Part shown: positions 19,171 through 28,541 of the stretch, piece by piece
Numbering within the stretch: position 1 is the first letter of the stretch
How the letters are laid out: each line of letters starts with the position of its first letter
Notes under the pieces: generated by a model
Told to the model about the DNA's origin: nothing
Databases searched by the model: none
The model's input: only the letters and a program-made list of their open reading frames with translations
Made by a program: the position numbers and the translations under genes
Assembly (NCBI RefSeq): GCF_014697475.1
Contig: NZ_JACJRV010000014.1
Span: 62,001-126,000, forward strand
Length of the DNA stretch: 64,000 bases
Reading direction: 5' to 3'
Origin: Nostoc sp. FACHB-152
GTDB taxonomy: Bacteria > Cyanobacteriota > Cyanobacteriia > Cyanobacteriales > Nostocaceae

Positions 19171-19887
19171 TTCAATAAGAGATGGAATCAATTTTTCTAA
19201 TACTTTTAAACCTTGTAAAGAGCCACGAATTAATCGCGTGGCGGCTATAGGTTGACGAATGAATCTCCAGGCTAAGGGTAGAGTTTGGAGTGAACCATCG
19301 GCACTGATGGCTGAAGTGAGATTAGGGATATCGCGTTGACAGTCATCACTTACTACTCGGATTACTGTGGCTGCAATTCCTATTTGCTCAAAAAACTCTA
19401 AGGCGGCGAAGCTTTCCATATCTACAACATCAGCCTCGAATAGTTCACCTAAGTGGCGTTTTTCCTTGGCAGACCAGATAACACGATCGCTTGTTAATCC
19501 CTTAACTAAAGATACCTGTTGACGTAACCGAGAATATAATTGAGTAGTGAACAGTTGATCGCATTCTTGTATCTGTCCTTGGTAAGTACAATTTTGATAC
19601 AGTACTATGTCTCCAACGGTATAACGCTGGCTCAAGCTACCACACAAACCCATCACCAGCACCTGAGGTTGAAATAAAGAACTTTTATTTTCTGGCTGTA
19701 TCTGCATTGGTTGTGGGATTTGAGCGAAAAACGATGGCTGTTGTTGCCATTGTTTCAGGTATTGAGTTAAAGGTTTAATCCCAACTGGTATAGACAGAAC
19801 ATCTGGTTTTAAGCCAGTAACTTGACTCAAACCTCGGCATACTGCCTGATACTCTGCACCTTGGGGTACCAAAATAGTATTAATCAT
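19156..19887 (-). CDS. hpnG: Hopanoid-associated phosphorylase/nucleosidase HpnG
   Basis: A 243-residue protein of the nucleoside phosphorylase superfamily. HpnG acts after HpnH and removes adenine from adenosylhopane, giving ribosyl- or phosphoribosyl-hopane on the way to bacteriohopanetetrol. Superfamily signs are the N-terminal strand ILVPQGAEYQAVCRGL, the core VLVMGLCGSLSQRYTVGDIVLY, and the nucleoside-binding VVDMESFAALEFFEQIGI...VRVVSDD segment (ME and the D near the end). Assignment to HpnG rather than MTA/SAH nucleosidase rests largely on context: hpnA, hpnH, hpnI, hpnK and hpnJ all lie within 13 kb. The start ATG 19887 has a G-rich AGGGTGG upstream. The C-terminal residues EGNRE come from a heptad repeat. 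Confidence 0.8.
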   Translation of the reverse strand: MINTILVPQGAEYQAVCRGLSQVTGLKPDVLSIPVGIKPLTQYLKQWQQQPSFFAQIPQPMQIQPENKSSLFQPQVLVMGLCGSLSQRYTVGDIVLYQNCTYQGQIQECDQLFTTQLYSRLRQQVSLVKGLTSDRVIWSAKEKRHLGELFEADVVDMESFAALEFFEQIGIAATVIRVVSDDCQRDIPNLTSAISADGSLQTLPLAWRFIRQPIAATRLIRGSLQGLKVLEKLIPSLIEGNRE

Positions 19888-20115
19888 GTTCCACCCTGAT
19901 TTTCCAGTACCCAGTCATCAGTTTACATAATGTTTTGCGCCATTGACTGTAACAAGATTTTATACCTTGGAAGGCGATCGCTTGAGTTTGCTGCTTTTTA
20001 CTTTCTTCATCACTAAATTAAGTAAAATTGCTCACTAAAAGACAGCAAAGCGTACAAACTTCAAACGATTAATGTAGCATGACAAATAATTGAGTTGCCT
20101 GCACAATCTTCCAAG

Positions 20116-22848
20116 ATGGTAAAGCTTAGTAGCGAAAAATCTGCACGAGAACGCTTCAATATTTCCAAATTGGCAATTGACTTCTCGTGGTTAACAGTGA
20201 GTTTTTGGATTGCTGTGACGGTAGCTGGGCTTTTAGCTTTCAGTTCCCTCAAGTATGCTTTGTTTCCAGATATCACTTTTCCTGTGGTGGTAGTGAATGC
20301 AACAGCACCACTGACAACGGCACTGGATACAGAAGCAAAACTCACTAAACCAATTGAAGAGCGTCTACGTTCCCTAGAAGGTCTAGATAATCTTCGTTCA
20401 TCTGCCTATCCTGGCCAAACTGCCGTGAGTTTAGCTTTTACGGTAGGTACTGATTTAGAAAAATCGACAAAGAAGGTAGAAACTGCATTAAAACAGTTAA
20501 GCCTACCCAAAGGAGCCAACTATAAAATTATCCCGTTAAATCTCAATGAATCAGCCGCCATTAGCTATGCCATTGAGAGTTCCTCACGTAACATCACAGA
20601 TTTAAATAAGGTAGCGAAAGACCAAATTATCCCAGCGATTTCTAAACTTCCAGGAGTCCTAAAAGTTAATTGGTTAGGCGGAGATCCAAATGCTGCACCG
20701 ACATTACCGACAGCACAAACAACTGCGGCTACTCCTTCCCAAGGTGGAAACACACTAGTCCGGTTCAACGGTCAAGATGCACTGGCGTTTCAAGTCATCA
20801 AACGTGGTAGTGCTAACACCTTAGAAGTGGTGAGTCGGGTTGAGAAAGAAGTGCAGAGGCTCAGAAGCAACCTCAAGGATGTCAAGCTCACCTTAGCTGC
20901 TACCCAAGCAGAGTATATCCGTCATGCTACTAAGTCAACAATTGACGCGTTGATAGAAGCAATTGTGTTGTCTATCGTCGTCATCTTTCCTTTTTTGTGG
21001 AGTTGGCGAGCCACCTTAATTTCCGCACTGGCGATTCCTACGTCTTTGTTGGCGACATTTATCGTTATGGCGATTTTCGGCTTCAACTTAGAGACAATTA
21101 CACTGCTGGCTTTGGCCTTGGTAATTGGCAGTATTATTGATGATGCGATCGTTGATGTCGAAAACATCATGCGCCACGTTGAAGACGGCGAAACTCCCCG
21201 CCAAGCTGCATTGTTGGCTACTAATGAAATTGGTTTGACTGTGACTGCGGCCACGTTGACGGCTGTCGCAGTTTTTCTGCCTATAGGTTTGATGGGTGGC
21301 GTAGTCGGACAATTCTTCAAGCCATTTGGTATCACTGTATCGGCGGCGATGTTAGCTTCTATGCTGGTGGCTCGAACTTTATCACCAGTGCTGTCTATAT
21401 ACTGGCTAAAACCTATATCTGCACGACCTCGTAGGCGAGAAGCTAAGACGTGGATAGGTTTTAACCAAGCTTATCGCAACTTACTGCACTGGTCTTTACA
21501 TCATCGCAAGCTAGTTATTGCTTTGGCAGTCCTGAGTCTGGTTGGTGGGATCGCCCTAATTCCACTCATTCCCAAAGGATTTATCCCTAAACTCGATCGC
21601 GGTGAGTTTAATATCACTTATACTGCTCCTTTACCAAATATTCCAGATTTAGCAGCATTACAAAGACAAGCAGCACAAGGCGGACAGCCAAGTTCAGCAG
21701 ATTTAGCAGCTTTACAGAGACAAGCAGGACAAGCGAATGCTTTGCCAATCTCTATTCCTAATCCTTTAAACGATTCTCTAGAGGTTGCCAAGAAATTAGA
21801 AGCAGTTGTCAGAAAATCTCCAGCAGTAGAAACAGTATTTACTACTGTTGGTTCTCGTGAGGGTGAGCCAAATAAAGGTACGCTCTACGTCAAACTGAAG
21901 GAAGACCGCGATATTACTACAGCCCAACTGCAAGATCAATTTCGTACTACCTTACCTAAGCTTAAGGGTGTAACAACCAGTGTCGAAGATATTCAGTTTG
22001 TCGATACAGGTGGACAAAAACCTTTACAAGTAGCATTGCAGGGCAATGATTTAGCAGCTTTAAGCAAAACAGCCAAAGCAATTAAAGACCGCTTGGTGAA
22101 AATTCCAGGGTTTGCGGATGTCACAGTTACAGGTGAAGCCAATCAAAAAGGGCAAGTTTTACAGATTGAGCGTTTGAATAGCCAAAGAGTTGCTTATATC
22201 AGTGCCAACTTGGGACAAAATCTTTCTCTAGGTGATGCTACTGATAAAATAGTGACAGAAGCAAAGCCAATTTTACCTGCTGGTGTTTCTTTAGACTTGG
22301 GCGGTGACTCTGCTCGCTTGGCAGAAGTTTTTGGCAGTTTTGCTTCTACTTTACTGCTATCTGCCCTGTGTATCGTTGTGGTATTGTTTTTACTTTTCAA
22401 AACTTGGATAGACCCGGTAGTAATTGGCGTTTCCTTGCCTTTAGCACTGGTAGGAGCGTTATTAGCACTGTTGTTTACCGAGAGCGACTTCGGGATGATT
22501 TCGCTGATTGGTTTTGTCTTCTTATTAGGACTGGCAAATAAAAATGCGATTTTGCTGGTGGATTATATTAACCAGTTGCGAGAGTCAGGCTTAGAACGCA
22601 CCGAAGCAATCTTGAAAGCAGGGCCAGTGCGCCTCAGACCAATTATGATGACGACTGCTTCCACCATTTTAGGGATGCTACCCATTGCTTTAGGTTTAGG
22701 TGCTGGTTCAGAATTGCGATCGCCTATGGCTGTCGCAATTGCTGGCGGCTTGGTAAGTTCTACAATCCTCAGCTTGATTGTTGTGCCAGTAGTCTATGCC
22801 ATCCTAGATGACTGGTTCCCGCGCTTTCGTCAGGGGGCAAAAAATTAA
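20116..22848 (+). CDS. RND efflux transporter permease (AcrB/HAE1-like), coupled to hpnA
   Basis: Proton-driven inner-membrane pump of the RND superfamily, about 910 residues from ATG 20116 (shorter than the usual ~1030). The first helix is followed by the porter region starting YALFPDITFPVV. TM4 has the proton-relay pattern LVIGSIIDDAIVDVENIMRHVE (DD pair), and TM10-12 include GFVFLLGLANKNAILLVDYINQLRE and RPIMMTTASTILGMLPIALGLGAGSE. Periplasmic loops are shortened, and one holds a duplicated DLAALQRQA motif. The stop TAA overlaps the ATG of hpnA (TAATG at 22846-22850), so the two are almost certainly translated from one mRNA. The pump is not the MMPL-like HpnN, but the coupling suggests a role in moving a hopanoid or related lipid (inference). 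No membrane-fusion partner is adjacent. Confidence 0.93.
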   Translation: MVKLSSEKSARERFNISKLAIDFSWLTVSFWIAVTVAGLLAFSSLKYALFPDITFPVVVVNATAPLTTALDTEAKLTKPIEERLRSLEGLDNLRSSAYPGQTAVSLAFTVGTDLEKSTKKVETALKQLSLPKGANYKIIPLNLNESAAISYAIESSSRNITDLNKVAKDQIIPAISKLPGVLKVNWLGGDPNAAPTLPTAQTTAATPSQGGNTLVRFNGQDALAFQVIKRGSANTLEVVSRVEKEVQRLRSNLKDVKLTLAATQAEYIRHATKSTIDALIEAIVLSIVVIFPFLWSWRATLISALAIPTSLLATFIVMAIFGFNLETITLLALALVIGSIIDDAIVDVENIMRHVEDGETPRQAALLATNEIGLTVTAATLTAVAVFLPIGLMGGVVGQFFKPFGITVSAAMLASMLVARTLSPVLSIYWLKPISARPRRREAKTWIGFNQAYRNLLHWSLHHRKLVIALAVLSLVGGIALIPLIPKGFIPKLDRGEFNITYTAPLPNIPDLAALQRQAAQGGQPSSADLAALQRQAGQANALPISIPNPLNDSLEVAKKLEAVVRKSPAVETVFTTVGSREGEPNKGTLYVKLKEDRDITTAQLQDQFRTTLPKLKGVTTSVEDIQFVDTGGQKPLQVALQGNDLAALSKTAKAIKDRLVKIPGFADVTVTGEANQKGQVLQIERLNSQRVAYISANLGQNLSLGDATDKIVTEAKPILPAGVSLDLGGDSARLAEVFGSFASTLLLSALCIVVVLFLLFKTWIDPVVIGVSLPLALVGALLALLFTESDFGMISLIGFVFLLGLANKNAILLVDYINQLRESGLERTEAILKAGPVRLRPIMMTTASTILGMLPIALGLGAGSELRSPMAVAIAGGLVSSTILSLIVVPVVYAILDDWFPRFRQGAKN

Positions 22849-23825
22849 TGCAGGCTTTTGTCACCGGGGGAACTGGTTTTGTCGGTTCTCATGTAGTGCG
22901 GTTGTTACTGCAACAAGGATACAAGGTTAAGGCTTTAGTACGTCCTAGCAGCAATCTAGCTAACTTACAGGGCTTAGATGTGGAACTGGTCAAAGGAGAT
23001 TTGACTGATCCCAATCTTTGGCAACAAATGATGGGTTGTCAATATTTATTTCATGTCGCAGCCCATTATTCTCTATGGCAAGTAGACAAGCAACTACTAT
23101 ATCGTCACAACGTTATCGGCACACGCAATATCTTGGAAGCCGCCCGCAAAGCTGGGATTGAACGCACAGTCTACACCAGTTCTGTGGCGGCGATTGGCGT
23201 TGGGGCTGGTATTGTCGATGAAACTTACCAAAGCCCTGTGGAAAAGTTGGTAGGTAGCTACAAACAGTCTAAGTTTCTCGCTGAACAAGAAGCGAAACAA
23301 GCGGCGGCTAGAGGGCAAGATGTTGTAATTGTCAACCCTAGTAGTCCGATTGGGCCATTAGATATCAAGCCCACGCCTACGGGAGATATTATCTTGCGGT
23401 TTTTGCGGCGAGAAATGCCCTTTTATCTGGATACAGGGTTGAATTTTATCGATGTGAGAGATGTAGCTTGGGGACATTTACTAGCGTTGCATAAAGGGAA
23501 GTCAGGCGATCGCTATATTTTAGGAAACCAAAATCTTAGCCTCAAGCAGGTGCTAGATCAACTTGCCCAAATTACTGGTATACCAGCACCCCAGCGCACC
23601 ATCCCGTCTTGGATACCCTTGAGTGTGGCTTGGATTGATGAGAAAGTTCTGGCACCCTTGGGCAAAACGCCCTCTGTTCCTGTAGATGGTGTGCGGATGG
23701 CTCAACAACAAATGTATTACGATGCTACTAAGGCAGTTCGAGAATTGGGATTGCCTCAGTCGGACATAAAGCAGGCACTCAAGGATGCCGTGGATTGGTT
23801 TATTGCAGAGGGCTATGTCAAATGA
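22848..23825 (+). CDS. hpnA: Hopanoid-associated sugar epimerase HpnA
   Basis: A 325-residue NAD(P)-dependent epimerase/dehydratase of the extended SDR family. It has the Rossmann GGTGFVGSH motif at the N-terminus, VYTSSVAAIG around the catalytic Ser, and the YxxxK pair in SYKQSK. HpnA is found with hopanoid genes in many bacteria, but its exact reaction is not settled; modification of the side-chain or head-group sugar is the usual suggestion. Its ATG overlaps the stop of the RND gene, and a heptad-like TTGACTAT array plus hpnH follow about 90 bases downstream in the same orientation, giving a likely RND-hpnA-hpnH transcription unit. HpnA rather than a generic epimerase is supported by this context and by the NPSSPIGP.D.KPTPTG segment typical of the subfamily. 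Confidence 0.87.
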   Translation: MQAFVTGGTGFVGSHVVRLLLQQGYKVKALVRPSSNLANLQGLDVELVKGDLTDPNLWQQMMGCQYLFHVAAHYSLWQVDKQLLYRHNVIGTRNILEAARKAGIERTVYTSSVAAIGVGAGIVDETYQSPVEKLVGSYKQSKFLAEQEAKQAAARGQDVVIVNPSSPIGPLDIKPTPTGDIILRFLRREMPFYLDTGLNFIDVRDVAWGHLLALHKGKSGDRYILGNQNLSLKQVLDQLAQITGIPAPQRTIPSWIPLSVAWIDEKVLAPLGKTPSVPVDGVRMAQQQMYYDATKAVRELGLPQSDIKQALKDAVDWFIAEGYVK

Positions 23826-23835
23826 AAGGCAGAAA

Positions 23836-23875
23836 ACAATTGACTATGGACTATTGACCCTTGACTATTGACTAT
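23836..23875 (+). repeat. Heptad-type tandem array between hpnA and hpnH
   Basis: Imperfect tandem copies of TTGACTA (TTGACTAT, GGACTATTGACCC, TTGACTATTGACTAT) lie in the hpnA-hpnH gap. This is the STRR type seen elsewhere in the window, with a different 7-mer. Confidence 0.65.
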
Positions 23876-23916
23876 TTCTGTGTGGTTGTATCTATCAAAG
23901 AGGAGTGACAACTAAA

Positions 23917-24936
23917 GTGGCGATTAATTTACAACAAGCAATGGATATTGGGAAGTATCTTGTAACTCAGCGTCTTTTAGGGCGCAAACGCTTCCCTTTG
24001 GTATTGATGTTAGAACCACTATTTCGCTGTAATTTAGCTTGCACTGGTTGTGGCAAAATTCAGCATCCTGCCGAGATTCTTAAGCGCAATCTCACACCCC
24101 AAGAGTGCTTTGCGGCTGTGGAAGAGTGCGGCGCGCCTGTAGTTTCCATTCCTGGAGGAGAACCGCTACTTCATCCCCAAATTGATGAGATTGTGCGGGG
24201 GTTAGTGGAACGCAAGAAGTATGTTTACTTGTGTACCAATGGTTTGTTATTAGAAAAAAGCCTTGATAAATTTCAACCTTCGCCTTACTTGACTTTCAGC
24301 GTCCATTTAGATGGAATGCGCGAGTGGCATGATAAATGTGTAGATCGCAAAGGTGTGTTTGATATTGCGTTACAAGCGATTCGGGCTGCTAAAGCTAAAG
24401 GATTCCGCGTCACTACTAACACCACTATCTTTGAAGGTGCAGATGTCAAAGAAATGCAGGAATTCTTTGATTTTCTAGAAAGTCTGAATATTGATGGGAT
24501 GATGATTTCTCCTGGCTACAGTTATGACTGGGCCCCAGATCAAGATCATTTCTTGAAACGCGAACAAACCCGCGCCCTCTTCCGCGAAATCCTCACTCCC
24601 CACACCTCAGGTAAGAAAAACTGGAACTTCAATCACAATCCTCTTTTCCTCGACTTTTTGATTGGGGAAAAAGAATACGAATGCACACCTTGGGGTAGTC
24701 CCAGTTATAGTGTCTTAGGTTGGCAAAAACCCTGTTATTTGTTGAATGAAGGGTATTACTCCAGCTTTAGGGAATTGCTAGATAAAACAGACTGGAGTAA
24801 GTACGGCCGCGCCAGTGGTAATCCTAAGTGTGCTGATTGTATGGTTCACTGTGGCTACGAACCAACTGCTGCGATGGATGCGATGCAACCGCAAAACATT
24901 GCCCGTTCTTTGGGTACTGTGTTTGGTAGAAGTTAG
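23917..24936 (+). CDS. hpnH: Radical SAM adenosyl-hopene transferase HpnH
   Basis: HpnH joins the 5'-deoxyadenosyl group of SAM to diploptene (hopene), forming adenosylhopane, the first committed step to extended (C35) hopanoids. It carries the radical SAM CX3CX2C iron-sulfur motif in [12 protein letters not shown] (C38, C42, C45) and the GGEPLLHP motif. The C-terminal extension has further cysteines ([15 protein letters not shown]) consistent with a SPASM/auxiliary-like domain. The GTG start at 23917 was chosen because AGGAG (23901-23905) lies 11 bases upstream and family members begin [14 protein letters not shown]. The in-frame GTG at 23905 overlaps the ribosome binding site itself. The length (339 residues) fits the family. 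It probably belongs to one transcription unit with the RND gene and hpnA. Confidence 0.93.
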   Translation: MAINLQQAMDIGKYLVTQRLLGRKRFPLVLMLEPLFRCNLACTGCGKIQHPAEILKRNLTPQECFAAVEECGAPVVSIPGGEPLLHPQIDEIVRGLVERKKYVYLCTNGLLLEKSLDKFQPSPYLTFSVHLDGMREWHDKCVDRKGVFDIALQAIRAAKAKGFRVTTNTTIFEGADVKEMQEFFDFLESLNIDGMMISPGYSYDWAPDQDHFLKREQTRALFREILTPHTSGKKNWNFNHNPLFLDFLIGEKEYECTPWGSPSYSVLGWQKPCYLLNEGYYSSFRELLDKTDWSKYGRASGNPKCADCMVHCGYEPTAAMDAMQPQNIARSLGTVFGRS

Positions 24937-24951
24937 ATAAATTTAGATGTC

Positions 24952-24973
24952 AGGGCGCAAGGCTTTGCGCCCT
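24952..24973. repeat. Hairpin after hpnH
   Basis: 9-base arms AGGGCGCAA and TTGCGCCCT with a 4-base loop, 16 bases after the hpnH stop. No T-run follows. It resembles the small GC-rich palindromes scattered in these genomes and could still protect or end the hpnH mRNA. Confidence 0.5.
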
Positions 24974-25002
24974 ACCATAAAGATTACGATATAGATAAAC
25001 CA

Positions 25003-25359
25003 ATGAATGTAGTTTTATCTATGCTTACTAAACAAATTACAGAGTATTTTAACTTTATTTCTTCTGAAGATATTAGACTTAAAAACTCAAGAATTGGGAT
25101 AGAAACAATTCTGTATGAATATCTTGATTATGGACGTTCGCCAGAAGAAATTGCTCAGATTTACCAAACTATTTCTTTAGAGCAAGTATATGCAACTATT
25201 CTTTATTATCTGCAAAATAAAGAAGCTATGAGTGTATATATGAAAAACTGGCTAGAACATGGACATAAAATGCGAGAACAACAAAGATTGAACCCGCCAC
25301 CAGTTTCAGAAAAACTGGGTCAACTCAGAATAGAAAGACAAGCTAAAAAGCAAGCATGA
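25003..25359 (+). CDS. DUF433 family protein (antitoxin-like), orphan
   Basis: 118 residues with the DUF433 core: NSRIGIETILYEYLDYGRSPEEIAQIYQTISLEQVYATILYYLQN. This helix-turn-helix-like fold is common in cyanobacterial VapB45-type antitoxins paired with DUF5615 PIN-like toxins. No toxin gene is adjacent; the next gene is hpnI on the other strand. It is therefore either a solitary regulator or a leftover of a toxin-antitoxin pair. An alternative start is ATG 25021. It lies between hpnH and hpnI but has no known tie to hopanoids. Confidence 0.8.
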   Translation: MNVVLSMLTKQITEYFNFISSEDIRLKNSRIGIETILYEYLDYGRSPEEIAQIYQTISLEQVYATILYYLQNKEAMSVYMKNWLEHGHKMREQQRLNPPPVSEKLGQLRIERQAKKQA

Positions 25360-25389
25360 CGCTGAAATAGATGCGATCGCTATTGTAAT

Positions 25390-26568
25390 TTAATTTTGTA
25401 TTTCTTCTACAGTGGTAAGAAATACGGGAAGAGAATCTGGTTCTAGGGTGACTAACTTACCTTCTCTAGTTAATCTTAGTTGGTGTCCGTGCCATTCAAT
25501 TGTTCCACCAACAAAGCCACAACACCATATAACAAAGTGCAGTAAATCCCACAACGGAATCAGCCAGAAATACTTTTTGGTAACTAGGTCATTCAGTAAA
25601 ATCGCCCCAACTATCCAACCCATCACTAATCGTATTGTCCAAACTATTGTTAGGTTAATCCAACCTATTGTTGAACCTTTTGTAACTATTAAAAATAGTA
25701 AGCTAGTAACTGTACCATAGGTAAGAATTAGTCCGAGATAACCCCAAGGGCGAGAGAATCTGATACCACGCGCCCAACGAATCTGGCGTTGTAAAGAATT
25801 GACAATAGTGCTGTCGCCTAATACGTGTTCAACCACATAATTAGATAAGACTACTTTGTATCCTGCTTTGGCTGGTAAATTACCTAGTTGAAAATCGTCA
25901 GCTAAATAATCAGCGATCGCTTCAAATCCACCAATTTTTTCTAAGACTGATTTGCGAATTACAATTGTCGAACCGAAGGCGAATTTTATCCCTTCTATTT
26001 GATTGCTAACTAGCACGCCTGGATGAAAATCTGTAGCTGTCCAGATTGCTTCTAATGTTGTCACCCATCCTTTAATTAGGGAACGATATAAACAAGTAAC
26101 AACTCCTACATTCTCAGCTTGCAATGGTTGAATAACAGTTTGTAAATAATCTGATTTAACGCGAATATCACTATCAGCAATCACTAAAATTTCGTGTTTT
26201 GCTTGAGTTAATGCGTTGGCTAAATTGCTGACTTTGAGGTTCGCTCCCAGGATGCGATCGCTCACAACTAGAGTAATATCTATATCAGGGAACTTTTGAA
26301 TAATTTTCTCAACAACTTTTATGATTGGATCTTGGTGATCGCGCACAGCAAAAATAATTTGAAAATTGAGATAATCTTGCTGGCAAAATGAGACAAGATT
26401 ATCTTCAGCATCACTGTCTAGCCCACACAATGGTTTTAAAATAGTTACAGGTGGATGAAACTCAGGATTGCTAGGTTGGGGCTGACGTAAAAAGGCGATC
26501 GCTGCATAAATTCCATAACAGTAAAACAGAACAGCTGACAAGCAAAAGCACCACAGCAGCAAGAGCAT
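25390..26568 (-). CDS. hpnI: Hopanoid glycosyltransferase HpnI
   Basis: A 392-residue membrane-bound family-2 glycosyltransferase resembling ceramide glucosyltransferase. HpnI adds N-acetylglucosamine to bacteriohopanetetrol, the first step towards glucosaminyl-BHT and BHT cyclitol ether. It has an N-terminal membrane anchor (LLLLWCFCLSAVLFYCYGIYAAIAF), the VTILKPLCGLD opening of the catalytic domain, DSD (132-134), DDFQLG (224-229) and QRQIRW (261-266) forming the D,D,D,QxxRW set, and two or three C-terminal hydrophobic segments. It is divergent from the ABC exporter gene at 26913 with 344 bases between them. The HpnI subfamily is supported by the presence of hpnK and hpnJ nearby. Confidence 0.88.
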   Translation of the reverse strand: MLLLLWCFCLSAVLFYCYGIYAAIAFLRQPQPSNPEFHPPVTILKPLCGLDSDAEDNLVSFCQQDYLNFQIIFAVRDHQDPIIKVVEKIIQKFPDIDITLVVSDRILGANLKVSNLANALTQAKHEILVIADSDIRVKSDYLQTVIQPLQAENVGVVTCLYRSLIKGWVTTLEAIWTATDFHPGVLVSNQIEGIKFAFGSTIVIRKSVLEKIGGFEAIADYLADDFQLGNLPAKAGYKVVLSNYVVEHVLGDSTIVNSLQRQIRWARGIRFSRPWGYLGLILTYGTVTSLLFLIVTKGSTIGWINLTIVWTIRLVMGWIVGAILLNDLVTKKYFWLIPLWDLLHFVIWCCGFVGGTIEWHGHQLRLTREGKLVTLEPDSLPVFLTTVEEIQN

Positions 26569-26912
26569 ATTTATCCTCAGTAGAAGCCAGCATTAACTCA
26601 CGCCCAAAAACAATCTGCCTCTGTTGATTTCATTCAGTTTGGTTAGTAGCTGCACTGTTTTTAGGATACTAATTTAAGATTTTTGTCAAGTTATTTTTTG
26701 AGATATAAAACATCAAAGCCAGAATTTTTTATATTAATAATATATATGGCTTTTGCCTTTTAACTCTATAATAATTTAGATTTTCTTTATAAAAAAGTTA
26801 TGCCTTTCAGATGACAAAGCTATGACTTTGGGAAGATATATGCAAAATTTATTAATATTAAATATTTCTCCTATCCCTAGGAAACAACTTAAGTACTGTT
26901 TAATCAATTGTC
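26569..26912. other. Divergent promoter region between hpnI and the ABC exporter gene
   Basis: 344 bases, very AT-rich near 26700-26880, between two divergently transcribed genes. It must hold both promoters. No single -10/-35 pair stands out, and no repeat was recognised. Confidence 0.5.
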
Positions 26913-28541
26913 ATGAATCTAATTTACTTTCTCTTACGTTCTTCCTGGAGGATGGTGGCGATCGCAATTGTCACGGGATTTTTAAGTGGCGGTAGTAGCG
27001 CGGGACTGATCGCTTTAATCAGTAGTGCGGGTACTGACATCACGCACCCAGCCTTAGCAAACATAGCTTGGGGTTTTTTAGGTTTAGTAATTGTTGCTTT
27101 GATTACTAGCATTATTTCGCAAATAATGTTGATTCGCCTATCTCAAGATGCCATTTTGCAATTACGAATGCGGTTGAGTCGGCAAATTCTCACTTCTGAA
27201 TTAAGCCATTTGGAACAGCTAGGTAATCCCCGACTACTGGCGATTTTGACAGAGGATGTGCAAGCAGTTGCTAATGCTGTGTATGTAATTCCTTTTCTTT
27301 GTATTGATTTAGCGATCGTTTTAGGATGCTTAGTATATATCACTTGGTTGTCTTGGCAAGTATTATTAGTTCTTTGTGGTTTGATTGTAGTCGGTGTAGG
27401 CAGTTGTCAATGGTTAATTGCTAGAGGCGGAAAATTACTAGCGTTAGCCCGTGATGACCAAGATTTATTATTTAAGGATTTTCAAAATCTTACTCAAGGA
27501 GTTAAAGAACTTAAACTTAATTATCAACGTCGCCAAGTATTTTTAGAAAAAAATTTGCAATCAACAGCTATTAAATTTCGGCGGCACAATATAGGGGGGT
27601 TAAATTTTTTTGCGGCTACTACTAGCTGGGGAAAACTACTATTTTTCTTTGCGATTGGTTTTTTATTATTCGCACTGCCAAAATTAATTACTATCACTCC
27701 TCAAACTATCTCAGGATATGTTCTCACATTTACTTATTTGATGTTGCCAATGGATAACATCATTAACAATATGCCGCAAATGAGTAAAGCTAATGTTGCC
27801 TTACAAAAAATAGAATCTTTGGGTTTATCTCTGGCTAGTCGTGCAGAAGTATTAACTGTCCCACCTGCATTAAAGACTTCATGGCATACCTTAGACTTTG
27901 AGGGCATAACTCATCGCTACTATAGAGAACAGGAAGAACAAGGCTTTATTCTCGGCCCGATTAACTTGAGCGTTTATCCTCAAGAATTAGTATTTATTGT
28001 GGGTGGTAATGGTAGCGGTAAATCTACTTTAGCCAAGTTAATCACTGGGCTTTACATTCCTGAAAATGGGGAAATTATATTTGATGGTGAATTAATCACA
28101 GACCAAAATCGAGAGTGGTATCGCCAACATTTTGCAGTAGTATTTTCGGACTTTTATTTATTTGATGAACTTTTAGGATTAACTAGTAGTAATTTAGATA
28201 ATTTAGCCGAGAGTTACTTAAAACAACTCCAGTTAGATCGCAAAGTAAAAATTCACAATGGTAAACTTTCAACTACTGCTCTTTCTCAAGGACAACGTAA
28301 GCGTTTAGCTTTACTAACTGCGTATTTAGAAGACCGACCAATTTATTTATTTGATGAGTGGGCTGCTGATCAAGATCCATATTTTAAGGATTTATTTTAT
28401 ACCCAGTTATTACCACAATTGCGAGACAAAGGGAAAACAGTGCTAGTAATTAGTCATGACGATCGCTATTTTCATCTAGCAGACCGGATCATCAAACTAG
28501 ACTACGGCAAAATTGAGGCAATTAAAGATGGCAGAAGCTAA
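26913..28541 (+). CDS. PvdE/SyrD-type ABC exporter (cyclic peptide export family)
   Basis: A 542-residue half-transporter with an N-terminal six-helix membrane domain and a C-terminal ATPase: Walker A GGNGSGKSTL near residue 364, signature LSQGQRKRLAL, and Walker B IYLFDEWAADQDP near 475. The DEWAADQDP form and the truncated helical segment before the signature are typical of PvdE/SyrD/MicroJ-type exporters linked to siderophore or cyclic-peptide export. No peptide synthetase is in the window. It stands between hpnI and hpnK, and its 3' end overlaps the DUF2237 gene by 14 bases. Its substrate may be a small peptide, or, from context only, a hopanoid-related molecule. Confidence 0.9.
   Translation: MNLIYFLLRSSWRMVAIAIVTGFLSGGSSAGLIALISSAGTDITHPALANIAWGFLGLVIVALITSIISQIMLIRLSQDAILQLRMRLSRQILTSELSHLEQLGNPRLLAILTEDVQAVANAVYVIPFLCIDLAIVLGCLVYITWLSWQVLLVLCGLIVVGVGSCQWLIARGGKLLALARDDQDLLFKDFQNLTQGVKELKLNYQRRQVFLEKNLQSTAIKFRRHNIGGLNFFAATTSWGKLLFFFAIGFLLFALPKLITITPQTISGYVLTFTYLMLPMDNIINNMPQMSKANVALQKIESLGLSLASRAEVLTVPPALKTSWHTLDFEGITHRYYREQEEQGFILGPINLSVYPQELVFIVGGNGSGKSTLAKLITGLYIPENGEIIFDGELITDQNREWYRQHFAVVFSDFYLFDELLGLTSSNLDNLAESYLKQLQLDRKVKIHNGKLSTTALSQGQRKRLALLTAYLEDRPIYLFDEWAADQDPYFKDLFYTQLLPQLRDKGKTVLVISHDDRYFHLADRIIKLDYGKIEAIKDGRS

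Noticed and set aside
20116-22848. Identification of the RND protein as hopanoid transporter HpnN
   Set aside because: Its sequence motifs are of AcrB/HAE1 type, not the MMPL-like HpnN; only the operon context points to hopanoids.
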